In this document: piece by piece, positions 58,601-64,000 of the stretch
Position numbering within the stretch: position 1 is the stretch's first letter
Layout of the letters: the number at the start of each line of letters is the position of its first letter
Assembly: GCA_002007465.1 (NCBI GenBank)
Contig: LNAC01000038.1
Coordinates: 6,496,280-6,560,279 of the forward strand
Direction of reading: 5' to 3'
DNA length: 64,000 nucleotides
Source: Ailurus styani
Taxonomy: Eukaryota; Chordata; Mammalia; Carnivora; Ailuridae
Notes under the pieces: model-generated
The model's database searches: none
Seen by the model: only the letters and a program-made list of their open reading frames with translations
What the model was told of the DNA's origin: nothing
Made by a program: the position numbers and the translations under genes

Positions 58601-59282
58601 TGGAGGGTATTTTCATATTTTTGAGTTGTTCAAAAATAATTGCAGTTTAGAGTAGCAATAAAATTAAATGCCTTAGAATAAGTGTTATTCTACTGAGAGA
58701 CTGGGTTTAGGAAGTAGATACAACTGGAATAGACGGGATGAAATTTATTCCTTTTCACTGTCCTGTGATGAAAAACTCATAATTTATGTCCCATAATTAG
58801 ATATAGCATTAGTATTTCAAAATCTAATTTTAAAACATGTAATTTTAAGATATTTTAATATAGAAGTTTAACTGTCTTAATTGTCTACTATATTGAGTAC
58901 AGTGATAATTAGTGTCTAAAAAATTTAATTCTTTTAAAAAGCTTTCTTTTTCCAAAATAAAGTAAACAAATAAATTTCACTTGCAAAACACTACAAGAAC
59001 TATGCCTTCATTTATATTTTCAGATATGTAAAATTATAACTTAATCTTTTTTTTCTGGAAGGCAAAAATTCCAGCAATTACAATATAATTAGGCTATTCA
59101 ATATTAAATTCTTTAATGCATAGAGTTCAATCACTGCAAGAAATATAAAAGCTTAAAATAAAATACCATTTCAGTTGCAGGTGCTTGAATTATTTTAGTG
59201 TTAGTATTAAACTATTTTCAGTGATGATACAATAGCATAAGATACACATATATATAACTATTTTAATATTTATTATATACAA
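58601..59282. other. Unique AT-rich sequence
   Basis: Nothing recognisable. Confidence 0.5.
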
Positions 59283-59600
59283 TTGACTCTTGAACAATGT
59301 GGGGGTTAAGGGCAACAAACCTCTACCCAGTTGAAAATCGGTGCATAACTTTTGACTTCTCAAAAACTTAACTATTAATAGCTACTGCTGACCAGAAGCC
59401 TTACCAATAACAGTCAATTAACACATTATTTTGTATATGTATTATATGTGGTATTCTTATAATAAAGTAAGCTAGAGAAGAAGATGGTATCAAGAAAATC
59501 GTAAGAGAAAATACATTTACAGTACTATACTGTATTTAAAAAATTCAATGTATAGGTGGACCTGTGCAGTTCAAATCTGTGTTCTTCAAGTATTAACTGT
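59283..59600. mobile_element. Non-autonomous DNA transposon (MITE; Tc1/mariner-Tigger-like, family uncertain)
   Basis: The left end is TTGACTCTTGAACAATGTGG; the right end read in reverse is TTAATACTTGAAGAACACAG. These are imperfect terminal inverted repeats. Inside is a phrase like AGTACTATACTGTATTTA. It matches a common mammalian MITE layout. Confidence 0.7.
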
Positions 59601-62600
59601 ATGTGTGTAATACTATATATATATTATTTATGCACACATGACACATACTTTGCATAACATACATATGTCTAAGAGATTACAAAAATTACTTGTTTTATGC
59701 ATCTTGATGTATTATTGTTTATGTCATCACTAAAAGTAGTTAAGAATCTTTAAAATAAGAATTCACCAAATGTATACTCTCTGATGCTCAATACTTTAAA
59801 AAGTCTTTCTTGGTTATTACATGTTTTAAGGATAACTAGTACATAATTTATGAGACAACTGAGTGCAAATATTTTATTTGGAGGAATAATACTGAAAAAT
59901 CCTAATAAAATTGACAAACAATTCATTTTAAATAATATATATTAAAACACTTCATCAAAATACATCTTTAAAGTGAAGTGTTCAATAACTTAGCATTCAA
60001 CCAGTAAAAAAAAATCCCAGAAATAAATTTGACTGATTTTTATTAGAAAACAGATTAAAATGATTACTCTTATGCAGTTTAATAATGAAATAATTTTATC
60101 TCAAATATAAAATCACAGCTGAAAAGAGAATGTATTAGGACATTTTCTCATATTTTCATATTGCAGTCTGGGTCATCCAAAAGAGGGAGCTAAAGTATTG
60201 TGCTAAATAGCTTGATTTTATGACTTTGAGATTTTTGGATCAGATTCACATATGAATTGCACACTGTGTTTAGATGTAAATTTAATTGGGTCCGATGTCG
60301 GCTTATTAACACTGACATATTATGTACCATACTTAATTTATGGTCCTAAGATTGTATATTCCCCTAAGAGAAAATTATTTTTTCAACCATCATATAATTA
60401 CAAAAATAATTTGCAAAAGAAGGAAGGAATATTAAGCAGAGTCTCTTAAGAGTAAGTCTGTAGGAAGGAGAGGAATCGCATAAGCCTCACGTAAATTGAA
60501 TCACATAATTTTTTTCTATGTTTTTATAAATAGGACTAATAATAATGAAGTTGTTTCCATGTACATGAAAACACTTAAAAGTAATATAAAATATAATGTA
60601 TCTGTAAAACTTATACCAGGAATATATGATATTTTCCATAACTTCAGCAATATCATTGGCAAAGAGATCCTGTATTCTAATTGTGTGTGTGGTTTATGTG
60701 ACACAGCTGCTATCCATTTTCCCCATAGACTGGGACAAGATAACATTATAAATAAAGGTTCATTGCCAAAGAAAATCAGAATCTGTACTTCCTTATTACA
60801 AAGTGTTATTTTACAATGAGATTAATTTAATTAATGAATAGATTAATTTCCTTCTTCAGAACATCAGAAAGAAATCTAACTCCAGTAGGAAATCAAAAGG
60901 AGAGGAGATAATTTACCTATAAATAATTAATTTTCATGTAAATAGATTGTGAAGGTAAAATGTTTAATTGACTATCAGATATTTATATTGTTTTATTTTC
61001 TCAAGACATTACAGTGAAACAGGGGGTGTTGCTCTTTTGTGATTTGGGAGAACTTATCTTACACACTCATGCTTTTCTTATTACTCTCATAACACTGTAG
61101 ATAAAACATGGCTAAGGATAGTAATTTCTTGTAGGTTTAACTGAGGGGTCTAAAACCTAGTTTCTGATAGATTATTTGTTGTCATAAATCAATGAAATGG
61201 TATCTACGGATAGATTTATTAAAATATGCCAATATATAATGTGTCAAAAAAATAACTAGCCTTTAATCCCTTTTTCAAAAAATGTGGTCTTTTGCAAAAG
61301 AATGTTTTTTGGGATTCATTTGACATTATCCTTCAAATGAATTTTATCTTTAAAACTAGCGAACTGACATACTTTCTTTTTTTCCCAATGATGGAGCAGT
61401 TGTATTAACAAATTGTTCCATATCACTCAATCTTCGCTTTAATATAGAAATAATTTGTATATATAGATAATGTAAAAATAGCATAATTATATAACTGCAG
61501 AAATAAGTTCAATCAAATGAGCAGATTACACTATTTGAATTATCTACATACAAAAAATGATTTAAAACACAGTACTGAAACTTGAATTTCTTTTGGTAGT
61601 TGATAATTGAATTCATTATTATAGTTGTGAATACACTGACAGAACGCTTGAAGCAGAACGATGCTGTAGACATGACCAAGGAATACACTTCTGAGTATCT
61701 GTGGAAAATAATAAAATTCCAAATCATATTCTTTTTACACTATGGAAATTCTGATATCAGTGGAGGACACTTAGGCAATGTGGAGAAGGTCTGTTGAACA
61801 GATGCAATTAGACCTAACACAGAAGTACCCACATCTCAGAAAATGTGTTCAAGAGGACCGAGTGTGAGAACAGGATATCCAGGCCTTGGGATGCTCCCAA
61901 GCATCTCCATTATTTGTGTGTTATATTTTTCCCCCACAAGATGGAAGCTTGTTTGAGAAACAATTGAAAGGTTAGTATAATTATTTTAAGCAAAGATCCA
62001 TTGACTTTGGAAATGAAAAAGCCCTTAGATATTTTCTAGTCTATAATTTTTAGGGTAAAGAAATTTAATTCCAGTTTAACAAATGAATGTACACCCCCTA
62101 TTCTCTGTTTCTTTTATTTCCCATCCACTGTTCTCTTTACTACAACAGACTAGAGTGTCACTCCACCATATAAAATTTGGGAAATAGTCGCCTGCACCTT
62201 AGTTCTCGCAGACAGCATATTGCTTGGCATGAATCTATTTTTATTTCTCCACATGCACAGTTCAATAGGTTCATCCTATTCTTTCAGCCAAATTTGTAGA
62301 GACATCTAGACCCAACCACAGAGGGTGAATTCACAGAGGTGAATCAAATGGAAGTCATTATTTACCTGTAGCTACCGTGTTTACTAGCATGCCATATTTT
62401 ACATGTGAAGGGTTATGAATCAAAAACAACTTTGTAAAAATATAATGACTGACATTGATAAAATAATCATATAATCTATTCCTGGAGACCTATATTCTAC
62501 TCTTGGTTTTTCTCCTCTAGGATCACTTAATCAAGTTTCCTGCTGTTTTGTTATCCTTATCTGTAAAGTCAGTCAATTAAACAAAATGTCAGTTCTTGCC

Positions 62601-63249
62601 ATACTAATCCTTGATTATATTAAATCATACTTTTCCCAATTTAAAATCTCTCTTCCAGGAGAGAGATCACATTTTATAGAATATATGCCTTTTTTTTTAC
62701 TTTAAAATAGCATGTAATATCATTAAAGACCATTATGATAACTTTATTTTTATTAATAATGGAAGTTAAACAAATATTTTCCAAGACTCAGATTTTTTGT
62801 ATATTTTCAAACCAATGTTTCATGCTTTTATAATTGAGAGTGTTTTTTTAATGTCCTGTGCCTTTCGAAAGTGTGATTGCTTACATAATTTTTAACATTT
62901 CTTCAATTTTTCCAATATGTTCATATTGTAACTCTTACTCTCTGCATTCATGATTGATCATATGGTATTTTTAAAGGTCAGTGTATGTTTCTTTGGAGAG
63001 AATATGTTGCCTAATCAAGTAAAATCCTAGCATAGGCCAAAAGCATCTTTCCATCAGTTATTTGGAGGTATAATTATTTTTAATCTTTTAACTTCTTTTA
63101 AGGGTCTAGACAAGGAAAGCCCTAAAACATTTACAGAATATTTAGTTACTTTTCCCACATACAATGGTAAGATTCTCTAAAAACAGTATTGGAAACTGAC
63201 AGTTTGAGTATATTGTGAATATACTACTACTACTAATAATAAGCAAAAT
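59601..63249. other. Unique AT-rich sequence
   Basis: No gene recognised. A 107-codon plus frame at 60496-60819 has no domain. The stretch at 61800-62400 is somewhat less AT-rich but without a match. Confidence 0.5.
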
Positions 63250-63475
63250 TAGTATCTATTAAGTAGCTACTATGATAAGCACTTCGATGCATGTATTATC
63301 ATAATCATTCTTGACAACAATCCTAATGAATACAATTACCCATGTTTTCACATGAGGAAACTGAAATTTAGGAAGATAAAGCAAATTAATTGAGACCATG
63401 CTGGAGGCAAGAGGTGGAGCTGGCATTTCTAGTTCAAGAATCTGCACTCTTTACCATTTTAGTTAACCATTAAGT
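63250..63475 (+). mobile_element. MIR fragment, long
   Basis: It follows the whole MIR 3' half: TACTATGATAAGCACTTCGA, then CATGAGGAAACTGAAATTTAGG, an AGGTGGAGCTGGCATTTCTAG block and CTGCACTCTTTACCAT. Confidence 0.92.
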
Positions 63476-63682
63476 AAACATTTTTCCCTACTCTGTGGGG
63501 ATTTGTTCCCTAACTCTGCAGGCAGATTTTGGTCAGCAAAGAGAGAAGCAAGGAGCTATGACATACAGAATTAGGATCAGACCAAAAGTTACAAATACAT
63601 ACTTTCCAATGTGGTATATGAATCAGTTTCATACTTAAGCAATCTAAAACTTACTAAAGGAATAATTTAGCAAAACATGAAC

Positions 63683-63730
63683 AGAAACTGAAAGCCAGAC
63701 TCTTAACTGACTGCATCACCCCGGTGCCCC
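63683..63730 (-). mobile_element. Can-SINE head fragment
   Basis: It reads AGACTCTTAACTGACTGCATCACCCCGGTGCCCC in reverse orientation; only the first fifth of the SINE remains. Confidence 0.6.
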
Positions 63731-64000
63731 CACAGGTCCTTTTAAAGATGGGTGTTGAACCACTCTTTGTGTGGTTAAAGGTCACTTTTTCAATAGATGC
63801 GTATATCCAGGACCCAAGAGAAAATGAAGGGGCCATCTAATTTAGATATGGTTAGGAAAATACTGAAAACTAACCAAAAGACTGCCTAGGGTTCTGGTAC
63901 AAAGAAATAAAATTTAGTTTAATATAGTTATCTCAGAAAATTTAACTGGATATCATTGAAGAGAGGAAATCAGCAAAAAAGAAAGAGAAGCCAGAAAAGC
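63731..64000. other. Unique sequence
   Basis: Nothing recognisable. Confidence 0.5.

Larger units (their letters stand above)
34267..64000 (-). other. CDH9: CDH9 intron 1 (and possibly upstream flank)
   Basis: This lies 5' of exon 2 on the gene strand. Cadherin-9 has a non-coding first exon far upstream, so most or all of this span is expected to be intron 1. I could not identify the first exon or a promoter; there is no CpG-rich stretch in the span. Confidence 0.65.

Noticed and set aside
60496..60819. 107-codon plus frame
   Set aside because: No motif, AT-rich codons and no neighbours; a frame of this length is expected by chance in 64 kb.
1..64000. CRISPR arrays, operons, toxin systems, tRNA, rRNA or snRNA genes
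   Set aside because: Nothing of the kind is seen. The only tRNA-like sequences are SINE heads, and the repeats are eukaryotic transposons and microsatellites.

Overview
The window is 64 kb of AT-rich, gene-poor nuclear DNA from a carnivore, most likely a mustelid (weasel, mink or ferret group). The main evidence is about twenty copies of the tRNA-Lys-derived Can-SINE. Many belong to a young type whose head reads GTTAAAGCCTCTGC and whose body ends TGCCTACTTGTGATCTC, which I associate with mustelids rather than dog, bear or cat. Other copies are of an older caniform type. Several copies still carry near-perfect target-site duplications.

I can support only one real protein-coding segment, at 33990-34266 on the minus strand. 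It is the first coding exon of CDH9 (cadherin-9, a type II classical cadherin). It holds a 5' UTR tail, the start codon, the signal peptide, the prodomain, a furin site and the first residues of EC1, with an excellent splice acceptor and donor. Everything at higher coordinates (34267-64000) is then CDH9 intron 1 or upstream flank, and everything at lower coordinates (1-33989) is intron 2. No EC1 exon 3 sequence occurs in the 34 kb of intron 2 present here. The non-coding first exon was not recognised.

The rest is a layered transposon record. There are old LINE-1 fragments at 2575-3090, 9680-10020, 15795-15960, 16500-17920, 22930-25290, 41760-42110, 42880-43255, 46110-46330 and 49688-50705. 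There is an inverted (twin-primed) L1 at 19250-20392, and carnivore L1 3' ends at 28690-28975 and 56398-56515. MIRs, an MLT1 LTR at 52947-53361 and a DNA-transposon MITE at 59283-59600 complete the interspersed set, with simple repeats including a 195-base uninterrupted pyrimidine tract at 42187-42381. From 31.3 to 44.3 kb, around the CDH9 exon, there is no Can-SINE at all.

The window also carries assembly scars. Two N runs sit inside SINEs. Two single-N joins (17320 and 18165) are flanked by duplicated sequence and look like unmerged haplotypes; one of them suggests a heterozygous SINE insertion. I found no operon, CRISPR array, toxin system or other novel gene system. The interesting items are small-scale: allelic duplication, SINE dimorphism, L1 twin priming, an A-only retrotransposition scar, non-B DNA tracts and two CTCF-like motifs.
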